NCBI GenBank assembly: GCA_021014325.1
Contig: CM037476.1
Span: 16,466,827 to 16,530,826 of the forward strand
Length of the DNA: 64,000 bases
DNA from: Plazaster borealis
Taxonomy: Eukaryota; Echinodermata; Asteroidea; Forcipulatida; Labidiasteridae
Direction of reading: 5' to 3'
Within the stretch, counting starts at the first letter, position 1. Every line of letters starts with the position of its first letter. The position numbers were made by a program, and so were the translations under genes. The notes beneath the pieces were generated by a model. It ran no database searches. It saw only the letters and a program-made list of their open reading frames with translations, and was not told the DNA's origin. This document shows positions 1 to 11,315 of this stretch, piece by piece.

Positions 1-584
1 ATCCCTACCATATGGAGTTTTACGTGGGCGGGATTTTGTTTTGTCAATTATTTTAGTTTATTGAAGTTTATGGCTATGAAAATTATATATGTTGTCGGGA
101 ATGTAATACTAGGTGATTAACAATATGAAAGTAAAATCAACGAAATAACAAAGAAAACCTGTTTATAAGACTTGACCTTCGTTACGAATTTTGCCCAACT
201 GACGGTACATTTGGGCTTGATTGGCGATTGAATAAGCATCCTCAAGCCAAGTTTTATATTTGTTTCAATGTTAATTTGAACAAATTATTTGTATTATACA
301 AAAATTTAAAATTTATTTATAACAACTTGCTATGTAAATGTAGTGTAGTGTAACATGTATTCCTTGTCAGACTGAACGGGAATCTGGGTCAGTCATGTGT
401 TTTTGACTCAAGACTCTGGGTTATCTTGACCTAAAAGGTGGGTCTTGCTGCCCTGCAAATGGGACTGGCCCCCCTGGTATGCCTGGGTCCCTTATGTGGG
501 TCAATTCTTCAGTTCAGTGCTATAAGGTCAATAATTGCATCTTCATATCTCTAATGATCAAAAGGGCGTTAGCCTAAATGAAAA

Positions 585-881
585 ATGCTTGTAAATTTGA
601 AAAAGTCCACATAAAAATGTATTGTGTAATGCACGTAATAGAATAAAGCACGAAAAGAGAGAGAGAAGGAAAAGGGGGTGTTCCTGGTTGTGGCTGTGCT
701 GCTGAATGTAAGCACTTTGTAAAAAAAATATTATAAGGTGCACTACATAATGTCTCATAATTCATAACTTCAATAACCCATCTTTCTGTTTAAAGTATAT
801 ATACTGAGCGCCTTGAGTACCTTGTTTGGTAGATACGTGCGCTATATAAGACTTTGATATTATTATTATTATTATTATTAA
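585..881 (+). repeat. 5'-truncated Leu-tRNA SINE copy ending in (ATT)n
   Basis: The stretch matches the body and tail seen in full copies near 22.8 kb and 41.2-41.7 kb (-): 'tgtgtaatgcacgta', 'aaggtgcactacata', then 'gagcgccttgagtacctt' and 'gcgctatataagactt', ending in (ATT)n at about 858-881. The tRNA head is missing, as expected for 5' truncation by LINE-type retrotransposition. Confidence 0.65.
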
Positions 882-1372
882 AATGTCTTTCTTAATTTGG
901 AGACCAGTCTTAATCATAAACTGCATTTGCCTGGAGCTCCAAAATATGCAAACCCAATTTTATTATCCATACAAACTGCACTAACGACCCTTATAGTCCT
1001 GAGCCGAAAACTTATGACCAGTTACTTTTTCAGAGCGTGTATGCTACATACTATATGTGCACATTTGTTTTCTACAAAAAAGCTAGTGGAAAAAGCTACC
1101 CTCCCCATAATTTTATAGAAGAAATATTACTTTTCAGGCACAAGTTTCTTACTGAATAACATACAGTTTGAAGTCAATATTTTTTCCCACTTTTTTCAAG
1201 CTGCTTTTGTACCATTCGTTTATGGATTAAACTTCATGTACATCTTTTGTACTTGATAATACTATAGCAATCAACCTGTGAAAGTTTCACACACCTTTTG
1301 AACTTTCAATGGAAGGTCAATTTTCTCTTTGAATGTCAGTCCTGAAACTTAGTTCTTGTCAGGGCTTGGCAG
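882..1372. other. No recognisable feature
   Basis: AT-rich sequence with short ORFs only; no splice-bounded exon, tRNA-like box or clear inverted repeat was seen. Confidence 0.5.
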
Positions 1373-1676
1373 TATTTTTTTCCTTCATGAGAGGGCACCC
1401 TGCCCTCCTTGAGGGAAATTTAAAATTTATAGTGGAACATTTCAAAGGGCACCACAGCAAGGCAATGACTGACCAGGTATTGTCTCTTAACCCTGAAGTA
1501 TCAGGCCTGGAAATAAACAGAGGCCAGGGAGGCCATGACCTCTGTTGCCCTGGTCTTGACATTGATCTTGGTCTTGACTCTTCAAAAGTTTCCCTTGTTC
1601 TATTTTGCAATGGAAGTGCCCTTTGCAAAATGAAAAATGGCCTTGCCCTCTTAAAGATGAAATTTCAGGCCTGAGG
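1373..1676. repeat. Interspersed element rich in 'gagggca/gccctc' blocks
   Basis: Blocks such as 'gagagggcaccctgccctc' and 'ggccatgacctctgttgcc' recur in diverged form at about 13335-13460 and 13610-13640. The 113-codon ORF inside has no family resemblance and is low complexity, so I read it as repeat rather than gene. Confidence 0.45.
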
Positions 1677-1686
1677 GAAATTTTTT

Positions 1687-1720
1687 AAAAGCACTTTTTT
1701 TTTTTTTTTTTTTTTTTTTA
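1687..1720 (+). repeat. Poly(T) tract
   Basis: An almost uninterrupted run of more than 30 T directly follows the preceding element. It could be the poly(A) tail of a minus-strand retroposon. Confidence 0.8.
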
Positions 1721-1849
1721 ATAGATTTTTTAAAGTAAATTCCCTGCTTGATATTACACTTGTTGTTTTGATACGGTTCAGCGAGTATGCACTTCTAGGT
1801 GGGAGAGATGTTTTTAAAGTCGTTTTACACGTTTCATCCTTTAGCCGGT

Positions 1850-2030
1850 TACACACCATGGAGGGATTTCAATGCCTCCGAGGTAGGGAAGATACGGGGG
1901 GAAGTGGATGGCGTCATGCCCTGAGCGAGTAAGGACGGGGGGTGTGACGACCGTGCCTTCACGGTGTGTGATTTCTACAGGAAGGGATTCCTAGGTCTTA
2001 ATGCAAGGCATTGATGGATTGTGGTTTGCC
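1850..2030. other. Unassigned GC-richer block
   Basis: A locally GC-richer stretch containing 'acggggggaagtgg' and 'ggtgtgacgaccgtgc'. No ORF of note and no second copy in the window. Confidence 0.35.
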
Positions 2031-2428
2031 TTAAAGGGTCTGTCTGTATACGTTTGGTAATGACTCTAAAAATTAATGGCAATAAAAACACACTAGGTAA
2101 GAAGTACAGCAGGTTTGGTTAGCATAATGCATTTTGAGAAACTTTTCACTTCGAAGTACTGCGGTCATGGAAAAAGATATCACTTTTTATCTCCACAAAT
2201 TTGAATCTGAGAAGCGTTACTGCAGTACCATTTCTCAGATTGTGTATTCCAATTTTGCAGATTATTCTTCATGCGTGGACATAACTGCTCCAGATTTTCA
2301 GCAATATCTCAAAGACGCTACCACCATTTGAAAAGAAATTTTCACGGGTTAGTTTTATGGTATATCTACAACTATAGGATCGAAACAAACAGTGGGTTCC
2401 AATTACCAAACATATGCAATCCCTTAAA
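2031..2428 (-). mobile_element. Palindromic MITE, family A (TTAA-flanked, GTTTGG ends)
   Basis: About 400 bp with long imperfect inverted arms. It begins TTAAAGGG...GTATACGTTTGG and ends at CCAAA...CCCTTAA. Internal landmarks shared by all copies are 'tactgcggt', 'gcgttactgcagta', 'attcttcatgcgtggacat' and 'ccactgtttg'. TTAA on both sides fits a TTAA-type target duplication as used by piggyBac-like transposases. No transposase is encoded, so it is non-autonomous. Short ORFs inside are incidental. Confidence 0.8.
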
Positions 2429-2550
2429 GTACAAACACAATCTCAAAAAACTTGACATTTTGATTAAGACATACCTTTCTTGATGTACAGTCTTCTGAAA
2501 GAAGACTGCAGGTTTTTGCGTGTTGCTCTGATAGTTTGTCAGTAATGTAA

Positions 2551-2953
2551 TAATATATTTGGTTTGCGGTAACACCATGTGTGTATCTACTTGCCAGGTA
2601 GAGTTTGTTCTTAGAGAACTGTCTTGCTTAATTCTACTACCTGTCTTGCTTCAGTCTCCTGACGATGACTAGAGCAAGCTAGTCGAAACGTTGAGACCAA
2701 TCCAAGAACTGACTCTGCGGTAGTACAGTTAATTACGATCCTATAAGCTAAAAGTAGTAGTCCCAGCCTATTTCTATACCTTCCGCCCAGGTAATAGTTC
2801 ATAAACAGGACAGTTCTTTTCAGAACTGAGAAGTCTCCCGAACACCCGAACAATCTACTCCGCGGTAGTAGAATTAAGCAAGACAGTTCTCTAAGAACAA
2901 ACTCTACCTGGCAAGTAGATACACACATGGTGTTACCGCAAACCAAATATATT
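2551..2953. mobile_element. MITE with about 90-bp terminal inverted repeats ('gcggtaacaccatgtg' family)
   Basis: The left end reads 'atttggtttgcggtaacacc' and the right end is its near-exact reverse complement, continuing inward through 'gagtttgttcttagagaac' and 'gtcttgcttaattctacta'. The interior carries 'gacgatgactagagcaagc' and 'gtcgaaacgttgagacc'. Fragments recur at about 12733, 31060 and 62097. The 119-codon minus ORF lies wholly within the element. Confidence 0.85.
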
Positions 2954-3860
2954 GATACCTCACCATGCAATGCCTCAAATCCTATAATGTAATAATGCTA
3001 TCAATAATAATAAAAGGCAATTATAGAGCGACCTTTGCACTTGGTATCGCCCAGCGCTTAACATCAAAACAAATGAAAACAAACAAGAAAGCTCAGAAAA
3101 TGAAAATACCAGGCAAGCGAATTTAGTCAAATACCAAGTAACTTAAAAAAAAACAGACAAAAAAAATATGATTTTAAAGGAACTTAAAGATTTGTAAAAT
3201 TTTAATTTGTAAAACGTTAAAAATAACCTCTCTAGATATATTTATTTTCATTTGCTCTTATAATTCTAATTCTACTTCAACCAAAAACCCAATCTTCCAT
3301 GTTTTTTTCAAATACAATGAACAAACAATGAACTGAAAACTTGAAAGGCTGTCTGTTATTTCGTGTGAACTTCAGACTAAATACCATTAAGAGTACTATT
3401 TTAAGCACTATTCTGCCACAACAAACCTGGGAAGAAGAAAAGAACAAAAATAAAAAGGTGCTTCCCTTTTTCTTTCCCCCTAGTCTGGAAAGCATTTCAG
3501 CTCAGCGGACTCCCACTGTTATCATTCCACCACAGGCATGTGATGTTAGATGACTCTCCCAGCACCTTTTTTTTATTATTTCATATTTTTGTTATGAGAA
3601 ATCGCCTAAGATCACAAGGCTGCACGGCCACTTTGAGGTACGGGCTTCACGTAACTGATTTGGGCTGTTGACCCAAATCAACTGCCACCAGGGGCACGTT
3701 GCCACCTACTTCTGGGGCTGAAACAGGGTTAACCCCTTCATAGTCCGTAAGGATGTAGGCATGGGTATCATCCACTAGGAGCCTGCCGTCGATTTCATTT
3801 CTTCTTTAGGAACTTACTTAGGATCTTTAGACTTACTTAGCCTCTCCCAGCTGTAACATG
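2954..3860. other. AT-rich stretch without a gene
   Basis: Low-complexity A/T sequence. 3600-3800 is somewhat GC-richer and may be the distal body of the SINE that follows, but no second copy of that part was recognised. Confidence 0.4.
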
Positions 3861-3869
3861 TAAAACTTT

Positions 3870-4121
3870 AGATTAGATTAATAAGTAGTTAGGTTACACC
3901 GTCCTAACTCGGGATAGGATTAATCCTAGCGTTTCGTGAAATCGGCTGCTGGCTGGTAAAGCAGAATGCACTACCTTCCCGACTTTGTGTGAAGCAGTTA
4001 TGGTTAAGTGTCTTGCTTAACAAGGACACAAGTGTCATGACCGGGATTCAAACCCACACTCTGCTGCTGACAACACCAGAGCTTGGGTCCGGTGAACTAG
4101 ACCGCTCGGCCACGACACGCC
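3870..4121 (-). mobile_element. Leu-tRNA-headed SINE (-)
   Basis: Read on the minus strand, the head at 4121 gives 'cgtgtcgtggccgagcgg' (A-box region of Leu tRNA), then 'gtgtgggtttgaatcccgg' (B box), then 'gacacttgtgtccttg' and 'agacacttaacca'. The same head and body order recurs at least eight times in the window. Confidence 0.75.
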
Positions 4122-4469
4122 AACGATTTTCTTGTCTAAAGAGTCAAAATTGCTATCACAGTTGAAATAGGTGGCCGTTGTTATAACCCAACCTTCAGAT
4201 ATATAATATATAAATTTGCAGAAAGTCTGTAAACCTCTAGAATGTAAAACCCTGTAAATTCAGGAGGCTTCATCCCCAGACCACAACTTATTGGGTTTTT
4301 CATTTTCGTACAATCTCACCCATATCTTAATTTGCCCTTGCAGTCTAGCATTTTGTCAAGAAGTTAGTGACCTGCTGTGTGGCAGCTGGTATTAATCGTA
4401 AATGTTTCAAATAAATATTGTATACATTATTTTTATATCTTTCTGGTGATGAAACCAAGGAACCCTCAA

Positions 4470-4690
4470 AAGTAACTAGAACTGTGGCTCGTAAGCTTGA
4501 AGATACCTGTGTAGAGAAGGGGGAGATGTCATTTTCAGATGTTGGAGGGAAACCCCAAATAGGGCAAACCCACGCCAACGGGTATAGGGACTGAAAACCC
4601 AATACACATGCAATGCTCCGGTCTGGGATTCGAACCAGGGTCCACAGAGGTAAGGGAAGAAACCACTGAGCTAACCTTAATGTCCACTCA
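4470..4690 (-). mobile_element. Second tRNA-like SINE family ('ggttcgaatcc' with 'gggttttcagtccct')
   Basis: On the minus strand it reads 'gttagctcagtggtttctt', then 'ccctggttcgaatccc' (B-box-like), 'gcatgtgtattgggttttc' and 'agtccctat'. Related copies lie at 33748-33845, 41690-41857 and 46120-46290. Confidence 0.65.
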
Positions 4691-4916
4691 TATATAATCA
4701 CATTTTTTGAAATTTTGTTTTATATATTTTTTTGTGTTTTATCAATGGAATATTTGTGAATATGTTTCTTGAATGGAAGTAATTACCAATTTGGACTTGT
4801 TAAGTGTAGTGTGTCGAATCTGAGTCGCTTCGCTGGACTGTAAACCCAATCTGTATTTCGTTCCAGATATATGCACTCACATTTTCCTAGTACAGAAAAA
4901 TTGGCTCAGTAGAGAT

Positions 4917-5120
4917 GGGGCCCTGATTTCATAGAGATGCTTTTAAAAGCAACAAATATTGCTTAACAAATTTCTGCTAAGAAAAAATGAGCTGGAAAAC
5001 AGCCACAGATGGTACATGCGACATGGTATTTTGGCTGGTAACCTTATTCTGGTAAGCATAATTTTGTTGTGCTTAGCTACTTTTTGTACTTATAAGCAAC
5101 TCTATGGAATTGGCCCCCTG
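4917..5120. mobile_element. MITE, family C ('gcccaatttcatagagctgctt')
   Basis: The left end 'ggccctgatttcatagag' mirrors the right end 'ctctatggaattggcccc'. Internal landmarks are 'ttgcttaacaaatttctgc', 'ggtaagcataattttgttg' and 'tgcttagctac'. It is one of about eight copies. The 64-codon ORF is incidental. Confidence 0.75.
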
Positions 5121-6924
5121 GTTACCAGCCCCAAATATGCTCTGCTTGTATAGGATAGAAATGTTTTTTTTTTTTCACAAACATGAAAGTATGAACTAAT
5201 CAGTGAGCTTTCAGACTGAAACTTATTCTTCCTTATTATTATTTTTTTAATTACCAATCCTCTTAAAATGGAAATAATGAGTACCTTATTAAAGATGCTT
5301 GGTTCGATTTTCTGCCGATTTGACCCGAATTGATAAAATTGATAGCTATTTGTAAAGACTCAAGAAAGTTACAAGCTTTCATTTAAGGTGGGCATTTATT
5401 ACACACACACACAAAAAACCTCCAATGATTAATGTAGTTAATTAAAAACTAAAACTGATTTATCTTCAGTATCCTGACATGTAATTGCGTCCATTAGCCA
5501 TCTACAAAAACAGTTTGCAATGGTATTTTGTGCATTGTCCGTGGCATATGCAACAAAATTTGTATGTTTTCCGTTTTTGAAACAGCATTAATTGTCAACA
5601 AAAATCTTGAAAACAAAACGAAATCAGCGAAAATAAGGCCATGTAACTTTAATATTGCTTCTCTGTTAGTGCTTGCTTTCGTGAACTGCGCATGGAAATA
5701 AATGTGCAACTCAACTGAGTTGAAACTGAACTGTGAACATGCGGACGTCATCCAAGATTTAAAAAAAATTACTGCATCCTCATTGCTGAAATAATTGTAT
5801 CATTTATGAATATGTGGCATTTCAAGACAAGGTTAGCATTTTGCAACTTTGTACTAAGGTCACACACATCATCAGCGCTTTGCGTAATCGAGATTTGACT
5901 AAACCAGTCAACTGTCAAGGAGACTTTACAGTGTCTATATGACTCTCTCTCTGAGACAACAGCAGCTCCCTGATCAAGTTGTGTGGTAATTCAATTGTTT
6001 GTAAGCTCAGCTTGGTTTCTGGTTTACCCCATGCCGGGAGTTGATCAAATCCGACCTGGATTGTAATACCCACGACCGTCCGGAATGTGTTCTAGCTTTA
6101 TACCGGCAGAGGAGACTCCACAAGCGACGATGCGATTTACCGTTTACTGTGCGGGGAAAGGGATCCCCGACGATGTCAAGTGATCAAAACATTACCCAGG
6201 GCTCTCGGTTCCGACTATTGATTTCAATGTTGTAGCCATTTTTAGTGTACTAAATGTCACGTCAGATGTGCTTGTTTGTTGGTGGAGTGATTTTTGTTCC
6301 CTCTCTATATTTAAGTGTTTTCCCAGAAGTGGTGTCGGGGAGATTTTGATAAGTAGATTAAATTTGTTCAGATACTTGTAACAAAATACTCAATAATGTT
6401 TGATTACTTTGACATGCGTCAATGTACTTGATTGAATGACACTGCACTTTTTATGAAGCCATGACAACGCTTTCTCTCGGATTATTCTGGGTTGTGTTTG
6501 AGGCGAATTTTTTTAAATTTAATTTTTCTGGTCTCTCTGTAGTTCAGCATCATAGTGTTGCCGGTCTTTCATTCTGGAGAAGATATTGATTGCAGTTACT
6601 GTCAGGTTTTATTTAATCGTTTGCTCTGCTGTACGCATGAATCTCAGATTTGGTTTTTTTATTCTGATTTTGTTAGTTACCATGTCCAATTGATTGAAAA
6701 GTTCAACAACTTTTTGTATTTGTGTGTCCGACTAAATTGATAAATTAAACAAATTAAAAAAAGTTAGACGATGATGTGCATTGTGCCTTACCTCATACGA
6801 TCTTGGCTGTCAGGAATTAATCCATTTACCGCGAGGAAATCATTCAATGTCTTTTTTTTAACGCAAGTCCAGCAAAGCGAAGTCGGATCACTCATTGACG
6901 AGTAGAGGTATCGTCACTGTGCCG
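5121..6924. other. No supported gene; one coding-like block near 6030-6190
   Basis: Mostly AT-rich. A GC-richer patch at about 6030-6190 holds short ORFs in two frames, but it has no protein family match and no good donor: the only candidate near the end reads GTGATC. The rest shows nothing recognisable. Confidence 0.4.
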
Positions 6925-6966
6925 ATGATGATGATGATGAAGATGATGATGATGATGATGATGATG
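6925..6966 (+). repeat. (GAT)n microsatellite
   Basis: About 14 near-perfect GAT units. On the minus strand they read as a poly-Ser run in a 67-codon ORF, which I do not regard as a gene. Confidence 0.85.
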
Positions 6967-7457
6967 AAAGTCGAAGATGTTTCTCCTCCTCCACCTCGTT
7001 AACTTTATAATGAGACTCAAGCCGCCCCCACGCTGGCTCATCAACGTCAGACGTCGTCGTCATACGGTTTACCATTACCTCAATTTGGTACCAACACCAA
7101 AGTCCTACACTGTGCATTGTATCGCGATGTTATATTATCCCTGTGCTTTCTCTTGGGGAGAAAGTGTGCTACTCATTTTCCTGGGCCACTCTTTTTTCCT
7201 CTATACCTCTGTCTTTCTCGCTCGGTCTCAATCTCTCTCTCCTTCTGTCTCCCCCGCTACTTCAGTGAATCAGGTTCTCGATTCTTCCATTGGTTCATGG
7301 AGGGGGATGCCATTGCATCATTGAGGGGGTACAATTGTAATTGGTGCTTGCTGAGTGACTGTATTACCGCTGTATATCTAATTGAGACGGACAGTAAAGA
7401 CTAGGAAGTGGGTTGTGAGAGGGTGTTCCAATCGGGAAAACCGTGACCTTTGCTTAT

Positions 7458-7464
7458 TTTTTTT

Positions 7465-7496
<32 letters not shown>

Positions 7497-7497
7497 G
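7458..7497 (+). repeat. Poly(T) tract
   Basis: About 40 nt, nearly all T with a single C. The flanks (6967-7457 and 7498-8050) show no gene; a CT-rich stretch lies at 7190-7260 and a poly(C) run near 7785. Confidence 0.8.
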
Positions 7498-8051
7498 AGA
7501 ATATCATTCACTCATTTAATTATCCAAACTCTCATGCTTGCAAGCTGATGGATTGGTAGAGGGAGTCACACACAGCAGCCACTCATGCATTATTCATACA
7601 TATATGCAAATGATCATTCATTCCACCAGTTTCGTTTTACAGCTGCACACCATGTGTGCGCAGAGCTGCAAGGCCACCCAGTACATCCAAAAAAAAAACA
7701 ACCCACCTTTCTCTACGATTACACTTGCCATGGTGCGGTTTATAACACGATACCCCACAACACCAGCAGACCAGCCGGGTCTACCCCCCCCCCCCCTTGC
7801 CGTCATCAGTGTGAACTGAAAACAAAAGGGCTGGTTTGACGCAATACCCTCGTCTGACGACACACACTGACAGTCCATGCTCACGTCCTTGAGTTACCCT
7901 GGGGCCCCCTCGCTATATCGTCGGTGTTTTGCATATAAGTGGCCCAGGCTTTTGTTAGCTAAGTTTAGATCACGTATGGTGCCGTTGCAATCAATTGGAT
8001 TATACAAATACAGCCTGAGGTTATGAATATGATTTTTAATAGGGAGTTCAT

Positions 8052-8353
8052 AGGAGAACAAAAATTATGTTTGGAAAAGAGAGTGATAATTCCCTCACCA
8101 TCATCTTTCTTTCCTTATTTATAATAATAATAATAAGGTGAAAGTAAAAGTAGTCCCTGTGGTGGTTGGAGCACTTGGCACCATTCCCAAAGCACTGGGG
8201 AAACATCTAGATGAAATAGGGACAAATGTGAGGGTAGATCTGTTAGAGAAGGCGGCGCTTTCATAGTAAAACAAAAATTATGTTTGGAACAGAGAGTGAT
8301 AATTCCTTCACCATCATCTTTCTTTCCTTATTAATAATATTAATAATAATAAC
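8052..8353 (+). pseudogene. Two head-to-tail 3' ends of a non-LTR retrotransposon, one with the RT C-terminus
   Basis: 8135-8266 encodes in one frame a peptide containing VVPVVVGALGTIPKALGKHL followed by DEIGTN and ending in a stop. This is the characteristic 'V(I)PVVIGALG-(A/T)-(V/I)PK' C-terminal segment of LINE reverse-transcriptase polyproteins. The 3' UTR after the stop (about 8267-8353, ending in AAT repeats) is repeated almost identically upstream at 8058-8134, also ending in AAT repeats. That indicates two 5'-truncated copies side by side. No active-site domain remains. Confidence 0.75.
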
Positions 8354-8656
8354 AGGGTTCTCCCCAGGTTTTTTCAAAACTGTGGGGCATTCTGAAGCGA
8401 TACTTTTTAAGTTTGGCCGAAGCGCGCTGAATTGAAACAAGGTCTTCGGAATGTTTTCTACTTGGTGTTTATCTTGGTTTTAAAAGCCCTACTGTGCAAT
8501 CTGGAGCATTCTATATGGTTTTCTTTTGATGTTTTTTGTGAATTAAAAAGATATAATAATAATAATTTGTTTTTCGTAATGGCCAAAATTTGCTCATATC
8601 GGCATGCAAATTGTGCGTATTGGCTCGACGCTAGCTTGTGTATAGGGAGAACCCTG
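8353..8656. mobile_element. MITE with 'cagggttctcccca' ends
   Basis: The left end 'cagggttctcccca' is mirrored by 'tagggagaaccctg' at the right. The element sits directly in the AAT tail of the preceding LINE end. A related 'gcgttctccctg' start occurs at about 12042. Confidence 0.65.
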
Positions 8657-8940
8657 AATAATAATAATGATAACAAAGGCTTAAAAAGTGCACATATTCA
8701 CCAAAGATGCTGAAGGTGCTGTGATAATGAAACAAGAAAACAAAAAACAAGAGGAACCAAAGAAAAATCAGTGAAGAAAAACCAAATGCTTTTGACATGA
8801 GGTGTGTTTTGAGAGACTTCTTGAATAAGTGAATAGTATCAGAGGTTTTTAATGTGAAGAGGTAGCTGATTCCAGAGATGTTGTGCTAAAGGTAAACGAC
8901 GATATCATCTCCAAGTAGAAACCATACTTCAGAATCTTCC

Positions 8941-8972
<32 letters not shown>

Positions 8973-8973
8973 G
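8941..8973 (+). repeat. Poly(T) tract
   Basis: A run of more than 20 T preceded by T-rich sequence. No gene in the flanking 8657-9275. Confidence 0.75.
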
Positions 8974-9275
8974 AAGTGAATCAAATATGTTCAATTTAGC
9001 TTGCATAAACTAAAAACCTTGTTGATAATTTTTAAAACATGAACAATTTAAAGGTTTTTGGCAGTGGTGAGCATTCTGGAATCAGTAGCACAAGTTTTGT
9101 TTTCAAATGAACAACACAATTAGGTGTATTCAAATAATGCATTTTGTTTGTTTATTTTGATTATTTACATAAACTTGCAATATAAGGTAAACGCTTATTT
9201 ACAAGTAGAAAAATAAATATATTAAGACTACTAAATACTTAAATACGGTACAGGTTTACTTGCAAAAAACAAGTA

Positions 9276-9562
9276 AAGTAAAGTCTGTCCCGAGCCACTA
9301 TGGCTCATCAGGCCAGTGTTTATATCCGGTTTCCTTGGCATTAAACGACTGAGAATATTTCTATTCCCCCTGGACTGGCTGCCAGTTCATCGCAGGTTAC
9401 TCCCCAGCTCTCGCCGGTACCCATTTGTACTTCTTGGTGAAGAGTAGCATTAATGGTTAAGTGTCTTGCTTAAGGACACAAGTTTCATGACCGGGACTCG
9501 AACCCACACTCTGCTGTGCAGAAACGCCAGAGCTTGAGTCCGGTGCTCTTATCCGCTTGTTT
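9276..9562 (-). mobile_element. Leu-tRNA-headed SINE, subfamily with 'gagccactatggctcatcagg' tail (-)
   Basis: On the minus strand it has a B-box-like 'gggttcgagtcccgg', the shared 'gacacttaaccat' body, then a different 3' part containing 'tctattccccctggac' and 'tggctcatcaggcc'. The same 3' part occurs at 28157-28442, defining a second subfamily. Confidence 0.75.
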
Positions 9563-9654
9563 GCAAATAACAAAGTGAACATTATATAAATTTATAAATA
9601 CTATTTATACAAGTTGGGCATCAGGTTGGCTCAGTGGTTTTGGAGCAACGCAGG

Positions 9655-9870
9655 GTTGAGACTAGGGGGGGGGGGGTGCCCCCTTATAGGTTGGAAATGT
9701 TTTGAAAATGAAGGCCAAATTTTAGCAATTTGGTCAATTTTTCGCTTATCTTTTTTGTGGGCTTTTTTTTTTCATTTTGGGTGGATTTCACCTTCTTCTT
9801 TTTTGATTTTTGGGACTTTTTTTGGGGGGGGGTGTCTGTCGTCCCCTCCCCCCCCCAGTTATGGGCCTGC
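9655..9870. other. G/C homopolymer-rich block
   Basis: Long G runs near 9665 and 9825 and a C run near 9850, with T-rich sequence between. No gene; overlapping ORFs on both strands are low complexity. Confidence 0.5.
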
Positions 9871-9898
9871 CAATGTTGGCTGCATGCTTTAAATAATG

Positions 9899-10027
9899 TA
9901 GTCTGTAATAAGGACAAACCAACAGCTCTTCTCAGAGCCAACGCTTCTTCCCAAAATAGATTTTACGTGGTTGTACTCGCAACAAGTACAAGAAATATCT
10001 TATCTCACCGTGAAAAGCCTCATCTAT
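9899..10027 (+). mobile_element. Fragment of the 'ggctcttttcagagcc' palindromic family
   Basis: It contains 'gctcttctcagagccaacg' followed by a degraded 'cccaaaatagattttac' and 'tggttgtact', matching half of the complete element at 35319-35532 and the fragment at 17395-17520. Confidence 0.6.
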
Positions 10028-10289
10028 AAATTTAAGTTCCATATTTTGATTTTGATTAATGAGATGCCAGTATTTTATTTCGAAGGCCACCTGGGCCCAT
10101 CTTAATGTTGCTGCTTACTGCAGAATGTTGCACTTACATAAAAGTAGACCCAGATGACTTTAGGTTAGAACTGTAAAATAAATGAGGCATGTCCGATGGG
10201 CTCAAGTATATCTGTGTAAATAATTGAGATTGGGTGTCTTAATTGTTGTATTACATGAAGGTGACTTGCTTTTCAAGGGAACATATCTG

Positions 10290-10445
10290 TAACAGAGCTG
10301 CCAACTCTCCCTGATTCTGCAGAAAGTTCCCTGAAAATAAACCAATCTTTCCATGTTCTGATGAACAAATGAAACTTTTTCCTTATTAAGTTGAATGTAA
10401 TTCTAAATATCTCCCTGATCGTTGTACAAAATCTCCCTTATTGCA
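10290..10445 (+). repeat. Interspersed repeat 'agctgccaactctccctgat'
   Basis: The block with 'gagctgccaactctccctga', 'ctgcagaaagt' and 'atctccctgatcg' reappears inverted at 41900-42103, as 'tgcagagctgccaac' and 'tcagggagagttgctagc'. Confidence 0.6.
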
Positions 10446-11090
10446 AGATTGTAACTTGTATCAACCCCCCCCCTCAAAAAAAAAAATAAAATAAAAATAA
10501 ATCTCTTTCCCAGACTCTAGAACACATTCTTGTGGAAAACAAATCTTGAGTTTGGGCAGGTTTTTTTCTGATTTCAGGATTTTTCCTAGATCTTCGTGCA
10601 CCTTCAGATGTAATAAAAGAGACAACATTGCCATCACAGAGATGAAAGACTTGGCTCTTGTGACCAATTCTTGAGAGATATTTTTGAAATGATGGAGAGA
10701 GTCTGTAAACCTCTGCAAGTTAACATAATTAATAATAATAACAATGAAACATTTAATATAGCGCCCAATGCCCGAAGGCCTCTGAACGCTTTAAATAAAA
10801 AGACACCCCACCCCCAAAAAATAAAATAAAAAATACGGCAATTCACGCACACAAAAATCCACAAGAAATCTTTAAAAAAAGGGGACATTTTCATAAAAAG
10901 ACAACAATCACAAAGTTCAAACAGATTAACAGATTTGTGTATAAAAAAATAAATGAAAATAAAATAAAAAAGCTTGTAATATATTGGCTTTATCTCCACA
11001 CAAAGAAGGAAGTTTTATCAAATTTTCAGGATTTTTCATTTCTGAATCCATACAATCTCACCCTGTGACTTACCTTGATCCTTAGTTTAG

Positions 11091-11102
11091 TTGTTGTTGT
11101 TT

Positions 11103-11134
<32 letters not shown>

Positions 11135-11196
11135 GCTGTGTGTTTGTTTGTTTGTTTGTTTGTTTGTTGGGGTGTTTGTTTGTTTGTTTGTTTGTT
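11091..11196 (+). repeat. (TTG)n followed by (TTTG)n microsatellite
   Basis: About fifteen TTG units run directly into two blocks of TTTG units separated by 'gggg'. On the minus strand it reads as poly-Gln then NKQT repeats, which is not a gene. Confidence 0.85.
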
Positions 11197-11232
11197 TGAT
11201 TAAAAAAAATGATTTTATGGTGAACGAAGACA

Positions 11233-11315
11233 AATCTACTAGAGTGGGATTTGAACCTGCTACCTCCGTTTGGGTTTACAATGCCGGTACTCCACCAACT
11301 GAGGTATCTGGCCAT
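11233..11315 (-). mobile_element. tRNA-like SINE head (-), 'gctagttagctcagttgg' family
   Basis: On the minus strand it shows an A-box-like 'cagataccTCAGTTGGtgga', then 'gtaggttcaaatccc' (B box) and 'actctagtaga'. Flanks matching other copies ('atgttggcagtctacc' beside the head) are present. Confidence 0.65.

Noticed and set aside
2611..2970. 119-codon minus-strand ORF
   Set aside because: It lies almost wholly inside a MITE with 90-bp inverted repeats, so it is an accident of the repeat sequence.
6123..6173. Possible small first exon reading MRFTVYCAGKGIPDDVK
   Set aside because: The only nearby donor is GTGATC, no downstream exon continues it, and the peptide matches no family I can name.
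6914..7117. Poly-Ser tailed minus ORF
   Set aside because: The serine run is the GAT microsatellite read on the other strand.
10634..10999. 121-codon minus ORF rich in Phe and Ile
   Set aside because: A/T-rich low-complexity sequence; composition explains the open frame.
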